From: Todiramphus chloris collaris
Lineage: Eukaryota > Chordata > Aves > Coraciiformes > Alcedinidae
DNA: 64,000 nt
Direction: 5' to 3'
Assembly (NCBI GenBank): GCA_025345505.1
Contig: JANVCC010000013.1
Span: 647,215 to 711,214, forward strand
Shown piece after piece: positions 9,891 to 23,500 of the stretch (positions within the stretch are counted from its first letter, which is position 1; every line of letters begins with the position of its first letter). The translations under genes and the position numbers were made by a program. The notes below the pieces were generated by a model, which was given only the letters and a program-made list of their open reading frames with translations, was not told the origin of the DNA and did not search any database.

Positions 9891-12800
9891 CCATATTCCA
9901 TCAGGTAAAGTGGAATATATGCACATGCATTGTGTACTTCAGCAGTATGGATCTAGTCATTAATGCTATGTGCACATATACAAGAAATTATTAATGTTGC
10001 TTAAAAGATGTCCTTTAACAGGATGTTTGTTTATAGTTGTTGTTAATCATCATCTAAAAAGTTGCTCTCTTGACAAAAAGAACAAGAAACGGTACTCCTC
10101 AGAGTATTGGGTACTTCCCTATTTAATCACATCAGAGCAAACCACATTCTTTCATTTTGGTTTGGTTTTTTGTTTTGTTTTTTTTTCCAGGATTGCAGAA
10201 CTAACAGAGAAAGCCTACTTATCTCACTGGAATTACCACATCAATTCAGGGTACTGTAGCTTCCTGTTTCCAAAATTAGTCTTCATCAAAGCTACTATCT
10301 TCTGATGAAGTAAAAGCAACCTCCTGTTAGAACAGATGTGAGATAACTGTGCTTTGCCCTAGAGCTAGTGGTTTCCACTTGGTTTGATCCTTAAGGCAGG
10401 GGTACATACAGTGTGCTGCCACTAGCCACTTTATGACTACTGAATTTTCCGGATTTAAGAATATCAGGTTGGTTTGGGTTTTTTTCAAACTTACTAATCT
10501 TTTGATCTGAAAATTTCAATGAGATCTTGTGAAAATGAGTTTCATTATTTCTGGCTACCAGCTCTTCTCTGTGTGGAACTTTGATTAGGAGAAAAAAAAA
10601 AAAAACCAACAAAAAACCCAGCCTTTGTTATTCCACATATAAAACCAACTTCTCTGTAAAAATAATAATTAAAAAAAAAATTAGTACCAGGACTGGTTAT
10701 GTGATTGTCTGAGTAATATGCATAAGATGAGACCCTCCTCTTCTGGTAGTGAGTAATATGCATAATCTGAGATCCACTTCTTCTGGCAGCACCTATCTTT
10801 GGCCCACTCAACTTGCAATGGTTGTCCTAGCAGGTCTTTCACTCTGTCTGTGCCCTGAACATAGCCTGTACCAGGAAGTCTCTGCAAACAGGTCAGGCAT
10901 TTGCCTCATCTGAAGATGCCTTGAAAGGAGAGAAGTTTATCTTAAGACTTATTTCGATTCTTTAAAAGACATGCATGGTCTGTCATTTGTCCCAAACAAA
11001 AATATGACTTATATAGCATCACAATGAAGGCTGGAAGTTGTAAACCTAGATGAAGCTGTTCAAACTTGAACAAACTCCATGATGTGAGCAGTTAAAGAGC
11101 TGTCTTTGTAGCTGTCTGTGAGCTCTGAAGATAAGTGATCCTTCTTCTCAGTTGCCTCCTTGGAGCCCTTTTCCTGCCTTGGCATAACTTTTTTCCCCCT
11201 TTACCTGTGAACTCTCAACCTTGCCCAAAACAGCATAGCTCTCCAGATGTTCAAAGAAGGAAGACAAATAGATTTTTATTTACTGAAAGCAAAGTCTTCA
11301 TGGAGCAGTTGAAACCTTACTGGTCTGTCCCCTGAGGATGCCTTTTGGAAGGAGAAGGCTACAGCCACTGACAATGGATGGTGAAGCAGATGGGCAAGGG
11401 TAGCACTAGGGAAAATAAGTGAGGTGGGTGGTATTTGCAATGGTAAAAAGCTATTCTTTGGTGCACGTACACATTCGGTTACTGTTACAAAGTTCATATA
11501 AGTGCAAAAATAACTTTTTTTGCTTTTACTACTCTCCAGAATTTGACAATAGTCTGCAATGACTTTTTTATTGCAGGTGCAATGTTTCTGATGCCAAGAA
11601 CACTCATATGTAAGGTGTATATGTGAGTGTGCTGATGTTGTGTTTGTGGCCTCATATAACAGCATGTATTGGAAAGCCATTTGCCAGAAGCATCACTTCT
11701 GGTTTTTTTAATCAGTTGGAAACCAAATTGAAGGGCAGGGTTTCAGCAGTAGTTTCTGTCATGGTACGTAATGAAGCATGAGCTCCAATCTTTATTTTTC
11801 TTCTTGCTGTGAGGATGTAAAGATTCGCATTTGCCTTTATTTTTAAATAGAAATCAAATATGTGAAACCTTGTTTTCTCCAAATGTTTTCATACTTGAGC
11901 TGTGAGAAGAAGGGGGTAGTTCCACCAGCAAAGTTTCCTGTAAATAAGCATAATATTTTAGCAGTGAGTTAAAATTTTAGTGCCACAAGCAAACTGATAT
12001 ATGCAAACAAACTGGTATAGTCAGTCAATACAATTGTGATTTTTTTTTAATAAGGATAAAATATAAAGCATATATTATAAACATCATTAACCTCTATTTG
12101 ATATTTCATTCCAGATTATCAGGACTGAGCCAGATTTGTTTGTTTATTTTTCAGAAGCAGCAGTATTATTTCCAGTTCTGAGGGTATATTCAGAATGAGC
12201 CAGAGTCCAAAAAGGCTCCAGAATCTGCTGTGTAACCTCTGCTGGCTTCCCTGGTTGTGTGCTATTTTCTGGTGCTCTCTGCTTTCAGGACAGAAGAGAC
12301 ATTAAGACACTGCAGCCTAAGGTCTTCTCCGTAAAGAAACAAATCAGATTCCTCTACAACCAGTGTATTCAATAACAAAGATTGTTTCAGAAGGAGTTTC
12401 TGCTGGAGATGTGTAGAACCTGAACAACCTCTGCAAAAGCCAATTACTTGCCCTTAGTCGCTCTCAGTTTCTCCTGTGGTAAACACCCTCTCTCTTTTGG
12501 TACCACGTCCTGTAAGCAGCAATTATTGCAACATGCCTACATGACTCAAAGCCCTAGCTTGAATATTAAGGGACCCAAGTCTATGACAACTGAAAGCCCA
12601 TTTCCTTTTAAGCTCATCTCATCCCATTTGTACTACTGTAGAGATTTCTCCTAGTAGAATTATCAGCCAGGTATTGTTTCCTTTTCTGATTCCCTCCACA
12701 TAGCTTCATACTTTGTTTTGTTGTTTTTTATCTTACAGTGACATCTGTACATACTTTGGCTACACTTCATGTAGACTATCTGAAGACCATTTTTCATGAT

Positions 12801-15365
12801 GATTCATAAAGAGAAATACTATTTTATAGATTATTTTTCTGCATACTAATCTATGTTTGAAGAGACTCGAGGTGGAAAGGTGTTTAAAAAGTATCTGTAT
12901 ATTGCTTGACATGGATGCCACTCAAGTTTAGTTCCATAATAGAAGCTGCAGCCTATTGATGAATGAAATAACTTGTTTCTCTGTGAAGAATTATTTTTCT
13001 AGCATTATTGTATTTTATGAGAAACAGAGGGGTATTTTATCTCCCACATAATCCCTTTCAAGTAAACATGGCCTGCAGCAACAGCCCTTAACACGGTCTT
13101 CCTCAGTTATATGGAGTCTCAGCTATGCTTTTATGCAAACATCAGTAGAATACAGCAAGGCTGTCAACCAGATTTGTGGCACTGATACACAGGCTATTTA
13201 AATGTGTTTAATTTTAATATCTATGACCGTAATACTCGCTGCTAGTTCTTTTCTGAGTGTCTTTTCTTAACCAATGCATAGATGTTGATGAACTAACTTT
13301 CCTACAGTTTTCTGAGTGACCTCTTTACTATTTTTCTCCTCCCCTCTTAGGAGTTTTCTTATTTAATACATGCAACTGCAACCTTTTACTGCAGTGTGTT
13401 AAAATTTATTTTGTTTATTATTAATTATTTATATTCACCTTCTTCAATTAAATATTTATTTCCTTTAATTCCTGTTTTTGGTAGACTATAGTAGCTTCAT
13501 TGAATTCTAATAAGTTGAGGGGTTTTGCTGTCCTGACAGGCATTTCTAAAAGTTTGACTTCATAATAGTATGGTCTAGAAAATAATTTAAGTCTAGTATA
13601 AATGCTGAAAGCGGTTTGGTTGTAGCAGTATATGGTATAGACCTCTACATAGGATTATCAATTAGGGAGAAAAGCTTTTTCTGAAGATAAAGCTTTGTAA
13701 GGCATGCTGTGGTGTAGATGTATCCAATGAAAGTAAAGTAGGTCTGCTGATAGAAGCTCTTGGTTCCTTTAGTAATATTCCAATATTATATTAACTGTAT
13801 AAATCTGTCTTTGTAATTTAACTGCTTCAGATTCAGATTGCATGGTTCACTACATATCTTCTGAAACCTGTTTCTCCTATATCTGCATTTCACCATGAAA
13901 CTGTTTTGAATATTTTAAGCCAATTCTATTTTAATATAAATATTTGACTTACTGAGAAGAAAACCTGGAATACACTTCTCTGTTTCTGGTAATGTGACAT
14001 TTTCAGTAATGAAGTGTTTGTTCCTTTGGAAAGACCTGTGATGCTGGTTCTTTTTCCTAAGAAAAAAAAAATCAATTTTAAGATAATAACTTAGTGCTGT
14101 TTTTGTATATTATTTTCCCTGATGTTCAATTCTGTTTGCGTTTGCTCTTCAGAGAGGAAGGAAAGAGAAAATTGACTGAAGCCATTCTTAAACAGGTAGA
14201 TGGAACATTCAGTTATACCATTCGATTGAGCTGCATCCTTCTGAGTCTAAATGAATGCAACTTTGGCAACCCTGACATGTATTAGAGGTGTTTTACTCTA
14301 TAAAAGAGGAATATGTGAGTATATGTTTTAGTTGTCCAGGTACTGTTGCCATTTGCTGTGTTATCTGAACATATTGTACTTAAATACTTTTGTTGCTGTT
14401 TGTATTTTCTCCTTGAAGGAAAAATAGCTCGCTTTCATAAACTGCTGTACTCACAAGGAATAAAACAAAATTGGAATGCCTTCATTTTCATCTACAACAT
14501 GATGTTTGTGATGCTCCCAGTACTGACATTGTCTAAACAGTAAAAAAGGCAGAATGTTCCTTCTGTTCTTGAAAATCTTCCTTTCGACCTCAAGTCTGCA
14601 CATCTTGTTGTTGTACATGTTACTGCAAGTGTTCCCGTTACTTGCCTGTGGAGCACAGCCCTGGGCAACTAAGGCTTGCTAGAACTTGCTTTCCTGTGTG
14701 CTCTCAGATCCATTCATCCAACGTCCTGCAAGGCCACCTGCACCAGAGATGGGAGTTAGACCTGTTGCCTTGAAGGGCAGTTAGTTTGAGACCAAACTGC
14801 GTGAACTTTAAGACAATCAGGAATTAAGAATTTCAGTGGTTATCCAATGAGATAACCCTAAGTTATGTGCTGTGCTGAGGGCTTGGGTTAGAAACAACTG
14901 ATTTAGGTCAGGGAAGAAAGCTAAGGTTTAATGAGAGCTAATTATTCTTCCATGGTTTGTTGTCTTCTATATTGCCACCTCTGTTACGTAGCACAGGTTA
15001 TGTGACTGCTCAGTTTCATAAACACTGTGAGGGTGTAGCTGGATTCTTGCAAGAGGCCAGGCAGATCTGGCAAATGTGGTAAGAATTTAGCAGCCATTTG
15101 TGAAGGCATTTTGTTCATGATGATTTTTGTGTATGCATGCTAGATGCATCACATCAGGGCAAAATCTTTTGAGCTGCAGTGATAAAACAAAAACATCTCT
15201 GTATTTCTCGGTTAGATTTCCGTATAAGAACCCTTCATTAAGATGCTATGGCAAATGCTATTGGCAACTTCAGGCATCTACAGTCTAAGACAGTCAAAAG
15301 CTATTTCATTTATGTGTTTCAGAATAAAAGAAGCAGCTGGTCTAGGGTGTTACAAAGTGTACTGC
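9891..15365. other. Intergenic, mostly unassigned AT-rich DNA
   Basis: About 5.5 kb without a recognisable gene. It holds A-tracts near 10590-10605 and 10664-10680 and the 40-base duplication listed separately. Open frames (for example 11276-11680 minus, 12448-12654 plus) carry no domain and no consistent splice signals. Confidence 0.45.
10711..10790. repeat. 40-bp tandem duplication
   Basis: Two adjacent 40-base units (10711-10750 and 10751-10790) both begin gagtaatatgcataa and end in a cttctgg(t/c)ag block. They differ at about seven positions, so the duplication is not recent. Each unit keeps an ATGCATAA core, similar to POU-type binding sites. That function is only a guess. Confidence 0.85.
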
Positions 15366-15563
15366 TGTTACACTTGGGATTAAAGGGAGCCTATAGGAAA
15401 CATGGTCAGGGACTCTTTATCAGGGAGTGTAGTGATTTTTTTTTTTTAAATGAGGGGTAGCCTAGTGGAACCTGGTCTAGTGGGATGTGTCCCTGACCAT
15501 GGCAGGGGGGTTAGAATTAGAGCATTTTTAAGATCCCTTCCAACTCAAACCATTCTATGATTC
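15366..15563 (+). mobile_element. CR1 LINE 3' end fragment, sense orientation
   Basis: The sequence runs from 'ggagcctataggaaacatgg' and 'ctctttatcagggagtgtag' to 'ttccaactcaaaccattc' and 'tatgattc', the order expected at the end of a CR1 element on the plus strand. Part of the normal interior is missing: the stretch after 'gtgtagtga' jumps to near the 3' UTR. This implies an internal deletion around a T-run at 15437-15447. Confidence 0.85.
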
Positions 15564-15767
15564 AAGCTTTTAAATTTATACTTTAGGACCAGGCATAGTT
15601 TGAAAGACAATGGTGTATGGTTTTGCATAGCCTTGCTATGGACTTAGTGACCCAAAGAAGCTCAGGTCACTAAATTGTGTGTGTATGGAAAGAGACTTAA
15701 TTTAGTGCCCGTGCACCATGGCAGGTGGTGCATTCTCAAAAAGACAGAGCTATATAAATTAATGCAA

Positions 15768-15905
15768 AATCACAGAATCACAGAATGTTAGGGGTAGGAG
15801 GAGACCTCTGAAGATCAAGTCCAACCTCCCTGCCAGAGCAGGACCAAAACTAGGGCAGATCACTCAGAAATGCATCCAGACAGGTCTTGAAAGTCTCCGG
15901 AGAAG
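15768..15905 (-). mobile_element. CR1 LINE 3' end fragment, antisense
   Basis: It opens with 'aatcacagaatcacagaatg', the reverse complement of the CR1 3' tail. It continues with the conserved 'ggaggagacctctgaagatc' and 'gtccaacctccctgccagag' blocks. Similarity fades after about 15905. It lies 200 bases from a sense CR1 fragment, so two CR1 tails face each other here. Confidence 0.85.
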
Positions 15906-18900
15906 GCATCATGACAGTGGAAAACTTGCAATGCTTTGGAGAATACTCAGAACCAATCCCCTTTCACACACAGGAGAACAAAACTCATTGCCAGTCACGC
16001 ACAGCCTTAGAAAAAACCAATCCAAATAGACAAGTGCCCCCCTAATGGATGGGTGCTTAAAAAGGCTGGTAAGAAACCATTGTTCTTATTTCCCTTTGAA
16101 AACTTAAAAATTCTTCTTTTAAGAACAATTTCCAGCATTAGAGTGGATTTCCTGCTTTAGGATCTTTCTTACAGTTTATCCTGTCATCTGTGTAGAAGCA
16201 GATGACAGTCTGTTTCTTTGTGCTCAATGCCAGTTAGCCAGCTCACAAGCCTCCCTTCTCAGCCCATAGAGCTTTTTTGAATCACGACACAGAAACACAT
16301 GGCAGTCCTCCTGCACTTTGTTGGTGAACAAAGTTGACTTCCTGAGTTTGGTTCCCAAAAGATAACTGTTGGTGTCCTTTCCCTTGTGGCTCTCTGTACA
16401 GTGGAGAGAAGGGTGTGATGGTGGGAAAGCCTTGATATTTGCCTGGGTGGGAAAAAGCAGGAAGTCAAGGAGTTGCTGATATTGATGTCATGGTCCAGCT
16501 AAGAAGAAACCAAAAGCAGGTTAAATTATTCCATGGTTCAATTTACAGTGAGCGATGATATATTTCACAAATTAATCAGCTGATTCATCCTTTGACTTTC
16601 TTTTCTTGAAGCTGATGATTTAAAGTCAGTTGAAGGGTGAGAGTAATGTAGGGTTGTCTTTTTTTTTTCCATACTACAGATGCAAATATTTTTTCCTCCA
16701 ATTCTCTGTTAATTATTCGCTTCCTTTCCACTTCTGTCTTTCTGCCTTTGAAGGAAGAACACGCATATAACAGAAAGACACTTAGTAAGCCTAAATAATT
16801 TAAGTTCTCTTTTATAATTTCCTTAAGGGACATCTTGGGAATAAAAATTTACTTATTTATATGTGATTTTGTTGCTACTGCTGGGGTCTGAGGGGGGCAG
16901 ACCTACACTGTAATTCTGAGCAAGAACATTCACAACATTGCATTCTTCTAAGATTTTTCTCTTATTATCTAAAGGAAAAAATAGAGAAATGCATTTACTA
17001 AATTAAACTTACAATGTTCTTGATGGTCTGTTTTTTCTACTGCATTGCAAAATTGAGAAGAAAAAAAAAAAAGAAAAAAAAAGGTATGTGAAACAAACCA
17101 TACAGCTGGAACACCCCCTTTTTCTGTCTGTGTAGTTTAGGAAAAGCCATTAAGTCAAACAATACAGCATTTTCTATTTGAACACATAAAATCTGAGTTC
17201 ATAGAACAAGCTAGCATAACTGTACCTGCCTTGGGAACACTAACTGTGACTAACTTCTCTATAGAATTTAAGGAATGTGGAAACCAAGTGTCACTTGAGA
17301 AAAATAGCTCATGCATTTGTCATTCCCACATCCATTTTTATGACTCATTTGTTTTTACGCTGCTCTTTTCCTAAGTGCCCAGAGTGCTATCAGAAAGCTT
17401 AAACAAATGAGAGCAAATCCTACTGCCTTTTTTTGGTGAGGGTGGAGTGGGGAATAGGAGTGAGGTCTCACTGGTCCTGATAAGGCCAAATTTTCACATA
17501 TGGGGCTTATTACCAAGTTCAAAATCTCAAAGCTATTACTGCTTGCTTTTCATATCACCCCTTCATCTTCTTTTCCCTATATACCGTTCCATCTTGTTAC
17601 CTTCTCCCCTCCTTCTGTATCTGGGTAATTGGAAGAGTCATTTAAGCTTGCCCTTGCTGTCTGAGACAGGATCCAGCAAAGAAATTCATCATGGCCTTAG
17701 TTTCAACCACCTCCAGCTATGTCTAGTACTCTGGAGTCAGAGAGGAGACCGTGTTGAGATAAGTCTCACTTGGAGACTGTCCCCCCACACCCTTGTAATG
17801 TAAAATCTGTAGCTTTACGCTTGCCAAGATTTAAAAGAAGCTGAAACTACATAGTGATATCAGGTGTGGAGGAAGGATCAAAAGAACAAATGTGTGTATT
17901 GATGAGGTCTTGCATTGTTGCTGATTAACTCTGTATGTCATTTCTTGTGCAAAACCACGTCAAACTCTAATGGTTAAAATGGTTTGTTATGTTTCAGTCT
18001 GCACTGTGTTGAGTACAGTGACAGACTTCAGTATTTTAAAACCAGCAAATAAAGTGAAACATATCATGTTAATCATATATCTCAGAAGAGGTAAGATTTA
18101 TGGATTTACCCAGGGCATTTCTAGCATAATTTTATATATATATAAATATAGATGGTCCCTAGTTCTAATTGATATCTGCTGGTTTATATGCCAGGGAATC
18201 TCTTCAAATTTACAAAATACTACATAAATCTGTAATTTATTTCTTTCTGCTCATTACTAAGAACTAATTGTGTGTACATTTCTGTGTTTTGAGTGACAAA
18301 TATACATTTGCCACCTCAGTCCCCTCCCTCCAGATGCATCCTGTTAGTATGTGTTCCTATGGGAGACTACCACGTAATGGGACACTTGGGACAGCTGTGG
18401 CCTATGGTTTAGATGAACTTTAGCAGAAAAGTAGAGAAAGGTGTACTTAGCCTTCCTCTGTGAAGGAGTGTGACTACTGGGAATGAGCTATCCTATTATA
18501 ATTAAAGTAGCCAAGTCCTAGAGAGTACCACTGCCTTTATATTACAGAATGCACAAAATTATTTTTGGTTTGTGTAAAGATTCAAAGAGGACTTTCCGTA
18601 TTTTGAGTAAAGATAGTAATTGTTTAGTGATGCAGAGAGCTTGGTAGTTAAGATTTCTATTCCTGTTTTGTGACGTTGAAAACATCACTCTCTTCCTCTT
18701 GTTTCTTTCCATAGCTCTACAAGTGAACTGACACCCTTGAAACTTTAAAAATTTAGCTCTAAGGTTTTTTAAGAAGCTAAAATGGTCCAGGTGCAATCTT
18801 TGGATGCAGCCAATGCAGATGCAGTGGATGACACAAGCAGACCACAGGTGGCATAAAAGGAATTTCCTGGATACAGAACCAAGAAGGCTACATTTCAACC

Positions 18901-19645
18901 TTCACAGATGAAGTTAACAGAGCTGAAAATCTGACCAAAACTTTATTGCAACAGCTTTGTAGAAGTTGTGCCATTAGCAGGAGCATGTAGCACACTGAGC
19001 CTCAGCTGTGTCCTGTTACATTCTGGTGTTGTGGGGATTGGGCAGCACAAAACAGACACTACCAGAAAAAAAACAGTTGTTTACAACTTGTTATTTCTCT
19101 GACATAGCAACAAAACCAACCTATTGATTTACAGAGATTTAACTTTGTAGAGAAGAGATATCAAGTTTCCTTCACCCTCTACCAGCCACTCTCTACAATA
19201 GCTTCCTATCCAGCTTTCTCTTCCTTCTGAAGAGAGGAAAATGTTTTGAAACACCTTCAGATCCACAGTATTTTTCTCTGCTGCGTTAACTCTACTCTCC
19301 AGCCTTAGTATTCACATCCCAATGCTGGCTAATGAGAAGGAAAATCGAGCTGTGCTTACCTATTTGTCTTATGGTAATGAATTTTCTGCTTCAGAAGTAA
19401 TGCTGGGCAGGAAAGGATGCATGAGGAGGGTGAAGCACCGGATAGATATGCATCAGACCTGACAAGTTCTGTTCTGGCCCAGTGCTTTTGCAAGGAACTT
19501 TTTAAACTTCACACAATGGGATTTAAAGAAAACATCAGCTCAGAACACCAGTTCTACTGTTTTATTGTCCTCACTTGGCAACAGCTGAATGTCATGTTTG
19601 TGTTGTTCTTGCACATGTCTCTTCGTCTTTATTTACAAATAATAA
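15906..19645. other. Intergenic, unassigned
   Basis: About 3.7 kb without a recognisable gene or clear repeat, apart from the inverted repeat at 16181-16208 and purine-rich A-runs near 17058-17082. Open frames such as 17447-17803 plus and 18542-18898 minus show no family motif. Confidence 0.45.
16181..16208. promoter_or_regulatory. Perfect 10-bp inverted repeat with 8-base loop
   Basis: The arms ctgtcatctg (16181-16190) and cagatgacag (16199-16208) are exact reverse complements around tgtagaag. Each arm contains an E-box-like CAGATG and a TGACAG core of the type bound by MEIS/PREP homeoproteins. The symmetry is seen directly. A regulatory role is inference. Confidence 0.45.
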
Positions 19646-19689
19646 TTTATATAACTTCTTTTAACTGTTTATATAACTTCTTTTAACTT
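19646..19689. repeat. 22-bp tandem duplication
   Basis: Two units beginning tttatataacttc lie head to tail at 19646-19667 and 19668-19689 with one mismatch. A more degenerate third piece (cttatacaact) follows. It lies about 65 bases left of the solo LTR and is not part of it. Confidence 0.85.
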
Positions 19690-19753
19690 CTTATACAACT
19701 CTTAAAGACAGCTGCATGACTTGCAGTGCTTGTTTAGAAAATAAATGGCATTG

Positions 19754-20554
19754 TGTCATGGTTAAGGGTCAGGGCATTCCACTAGACCTATAATAGACAC
19801 TCTCTGTTAACCTCCCTCCCTCCCCAAAGGAAAAGAGAAAGGGAGTAAGGGAGACTTAGCGATTAGAAAAGGAAACTAGAACAGCTTTAATGAAAATAAT
19901 TGTAATATTAATAATAATGATAATAATGGAATATATACAAATATATACAAAAGCAGTATCGAACCCAACCACCCTGATGGTAATTGCATCACCGTCACCA
20001 CTGATGCTGTGGAGCAGGCACTGGGAGAGTCCCAGGCTGGGCCCAGCAGCAGACGGGAGCTGGATTCTGGTAACAGATTCAGGAACACACAGATCAGGAT
20101 AGAAGGCAGAATGGACAGAGGCCTCCTCAGATGCTCCAAGGAAGAAGCTAGAAGAGGACCTGAGACAAGCCAAGCAAACCCAGCAAAATGGTCCAAGAGG
20201 CCAAAGAGAGGGGTGAGACCCTCCTGATCCCTCAGCTTTATACTGAATATATGTACATGGGATGGAATACCTCGATGGCTAGTTTAGGGTCACCTGTCCT
20301 GTCCGCTCCTCCCTGCAGGTGTGGCCTTTTACTTTCTGCACCCCCCAGTGTGGTACACAAGGTCCAGCAGTGGCCTTGGGCTGCACACCAATCCTTGGTG
20401 CTAACTCTAAACATGGGGGGTTGTCACTGCTGGACGCAGACACTGCCTGTGAAAACAGGCTGCTGACTTCAGACAGTGCAGTTAGTTAGAAGAACTGAGC
20501 TGAAAAGTAAAATCACTGAACAGAATTAGTTCTGTTCTCACTCAAACCAGGACA
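19754..20554 (-). mobile_element. Solo LTR of an avian endogenous retrovirus (copy 1)
   Basis: This 801-base element begins TGTCATGGTT and ends ACCAGGACA, the terminal pattern of a family of avian ERV LTRs. It is bounded by the 5-base direct repeat cattg (19749-19753 and 20555-20559), a clear target-site duplication. On the minus strand it has a TATAAAG box (20242-20236) and, about 345 bases downstream, ATTAAA (19891-19886) as a possible polyadenylation signal, so the LTR most likely reads right to left. An AT-rich AATAAT tract lies at 19905-19930. No internal viral sequence adjoins it, which fits LTR-LTR recombination. A second copy lies at 40987-41756. Confidence 0.88.
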
Positions 20555-23500
20555 CATTGTCTTTTGCCTCTTCATTTAGCATATTCCTAGTTCCTGTGAG
20601 TTTGCAGGTATGCTTAATTACTGACATAATTCACAGGATACCATAAATTGTCTTCTCCCCTGCTATCATCATTTCTTCACTAAGGCATTTGTATAATGAT
20701 ACAAAGGATTTTACAAGTATAAAAGGAGAAACTGATACACACAACTAACACTATAAAGTCAGTGATTCAGCTAATACCATTCAAGAGCAGAACACTAAAA
20801 TTTCAAGTTTACATCCTTGTTCAAGTGTTCTATTTTACCATATGGGGAGGTAAAAATCAACACTTGATCACTTGGTCAAATTCTCGGGCATTGGGCTTGC
20901 AGACCCTTGATTTACTCAGCAGCATTAATTTTGGGTGGAGCTATTTAAGAGCTCAGAAACATTCTTTAGTAGTAAATGGAGGAAAGTAATAAAATCATTA
21001 ACTATACATACTCACAGATATGTTCTTTCAGAAGCTGAAGTAGGCCTATTTTTATTTTTTTAAGGAGAGACAGAGGCATTTTTGTGTGGCTATGCTTGTA
21101 TTACTGATTGTGTTTTCAAGTCTGTTTTCAAGGGAGAAATTCAATTCGTTTGTGTTGTCATCCTCACACACTATTTGGGGAATGTTTGTTCTTGCTGGAG
21201 AAGTCAAAAGGAGTAGCAGGTAATTGAAATCTGACCTTCTCCAAACTGTGGAGGAGAAGCTGCCATTGCTTTTCCATAGAAATGTACTTGCTGCTAACAA
21301 AAGCCCAGTATAACCTTTTTTTCCCCAACTGCAATCACTGTATTGGTAATCCAAGAAGCAAACATTTGATTCTAGATTGTTACTTGCTTTGTTAAAATAC
21401 AACTGTCTAGCCTGTATGTTAACGACCAATCAAGCACACACCCGCTCAGTTATTTCCATTTCTTTGCAAAGACTGAGAAAAGAGGAAAAGAATCTGCAGT
21501 GGGCACAGTATACATGAGCAATAGGATTTCTGGGAAGCTGTAACCTATAGACACTACCCAAGCACAACTCTGCGGTTCACGTTAAGGGATTTCCTGTTCG
21601 AGATGTTCAGCTGATTTCAGCTGTAGCAATATGTGCTAGGGCACACGTGCTGTGCCACAGAGAACTTGCACACAAGTTGAAACTTTATACAAAGCACATT
21701 TTCCACCCTCAGATAAAGGAAACTGTCAGCAAAGCACAGAGAACAAAGATGCCTGTGACTCATGAAAGAGATTAATGGGGTTTTAGTAGCATGCCTAGTT
21801 TGAGTTGAATATAAAAGATAAAAGATGTCTCGGACTATCCTTGGTGTATTAAGCAAATTCTGGATTCAGCTGTGGTTATGCTTGCTATTCATATCTGGAA
21901 GCTCATTTCTGATGGTATTTATCAGATCTGTTGGTTTTCTTCATAAATACTTTTTCAGTGTAGCCAGTAACTGTGGGCCAGAAAGAAAGCATGCACACAT
22001 ACAAAAGCTGTGGGTTGTATTTTAATAGGATCCCTACTGCTTATCATCACTGGTTTATGTAATTTTCTGGAAAAGGTCAGCATAGTTTGTGCTGTGAACA
22101 ACTGAAGCTGAAAATTTTGACTTTGCTTTGTTTTATTTTGTTGTTGTTGTGTTTTTTTTTTTTCACTGAACTTGTAATCTTCCTACTAAATGCAGTATGA
22201 AAAAGGAACTGTAGAAAAAATGAGGCAATTCCAGCCTCAGGCCATTGCACCTTTGCTCTCCAATTGTTGTGAATGTTACTAACAAAGCTAGTCCCGAATA
22301 ACAGTTGGTTACAATGTTTGGTTTAAAGACAATAAAATGTTCAGATCTTTAGCTCTAAGACCAGTCCCATAGTGCTTGGTTGGCTTGTTTCTGTATCTGT
22401 CTTATAAATTCTCTACTAGAATATCTATAAGTTTGATTTTGCTTTCTTTAGCACATGTGCAAACAGCCATCTTCAGCACGATTTCTCATGTTGATTGTAC
22501 TTCTCTAATTACTTCTATAGGCTTAGCGTAATATTCAAAATATTTACTTTGCTTTTAATGTTGTGCGGTTGTTCAAAGCAGCTGACTGGTTGCTTAAATA
22601 CATCTCAGAGGAGGATAGGGCTGAAGGAGGGTTCCTGCTGTTGGCTGAGTAAAGCTGCCCTCTGCTTTCTTGAGGAAGATCAGGAAGAAAAACTCAAGGC
22701 CAGCTTTTATTTGAACTAAAGAGCCCACTGGAAGAAGGTTCTGAAAGAGATTTGGGCTTGGCACTTGGTCCTTGAGGGACTGGGCAAGGAAGCCAGCCCT
22801 CATACTTGATTGAGAAGGCACACTGACAGCTCATCCGCAAAGCCAAGGTGTGCTTCCATTTTTCTTTAGAAAAGAGGACCCAGAAGTGACTACTGGAAGT
22901 GAAGCTGTGTTACAGAGTTGTGGAAACTTTGAGCAATGGCAACAGAAATGAAACCAGCCCAGAGAAGGCACTGGCAGAGGGGACTACCCCTAAAGTTCTT
23001 CAGCATTTTCTCCCTTACTGTTTAATATATAACAGATGGAGTGCAAGGGCTTTTTCTTCTAGTGATGCTGGGAAAAACAGTATTCATTTCTCAAGTTCAA
23101 ATTACATCTTGTTAGTCTTGCTGTCTGTGTTTGGGAAAGCAGAGACATAGAGATAGCACTATAGAACCATAGCTGAATTGGTATGAAAGCATGCACTTCT
23201 TGATGAGCAATGGGAGCAACTCCTTAAACCCACATTACTTATAGAGGTTTCTTAGTTTCTTCTCAAACAGATGAAACAAATTCCTCCAACATTCTCCCAA
23301 GCTGCACTTCTACCAAGGCAGCCTGGGAGTGATTCCCACCCCCTTGGCTTCAGATGTACTTCTTTGCACCATCCCAGTATTGAGTCAGGTGCAGACCCAG
23401 AAACACATCTCTCCTGGAAAGCTGAGCATGGGAGGGATTGGCAGGATTTTTCAGGAGGTCCCATAATTAGGATGACTGAGAATCAAAATATGCTATGGTC

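Noticed and set aside
20009-20466. Plus-strand open frames inside LTR copy 1 as genes
   Set aside because: They lie inside a non-coding LTR, antisense to its likely transcription, and are not preserved in the second copy.
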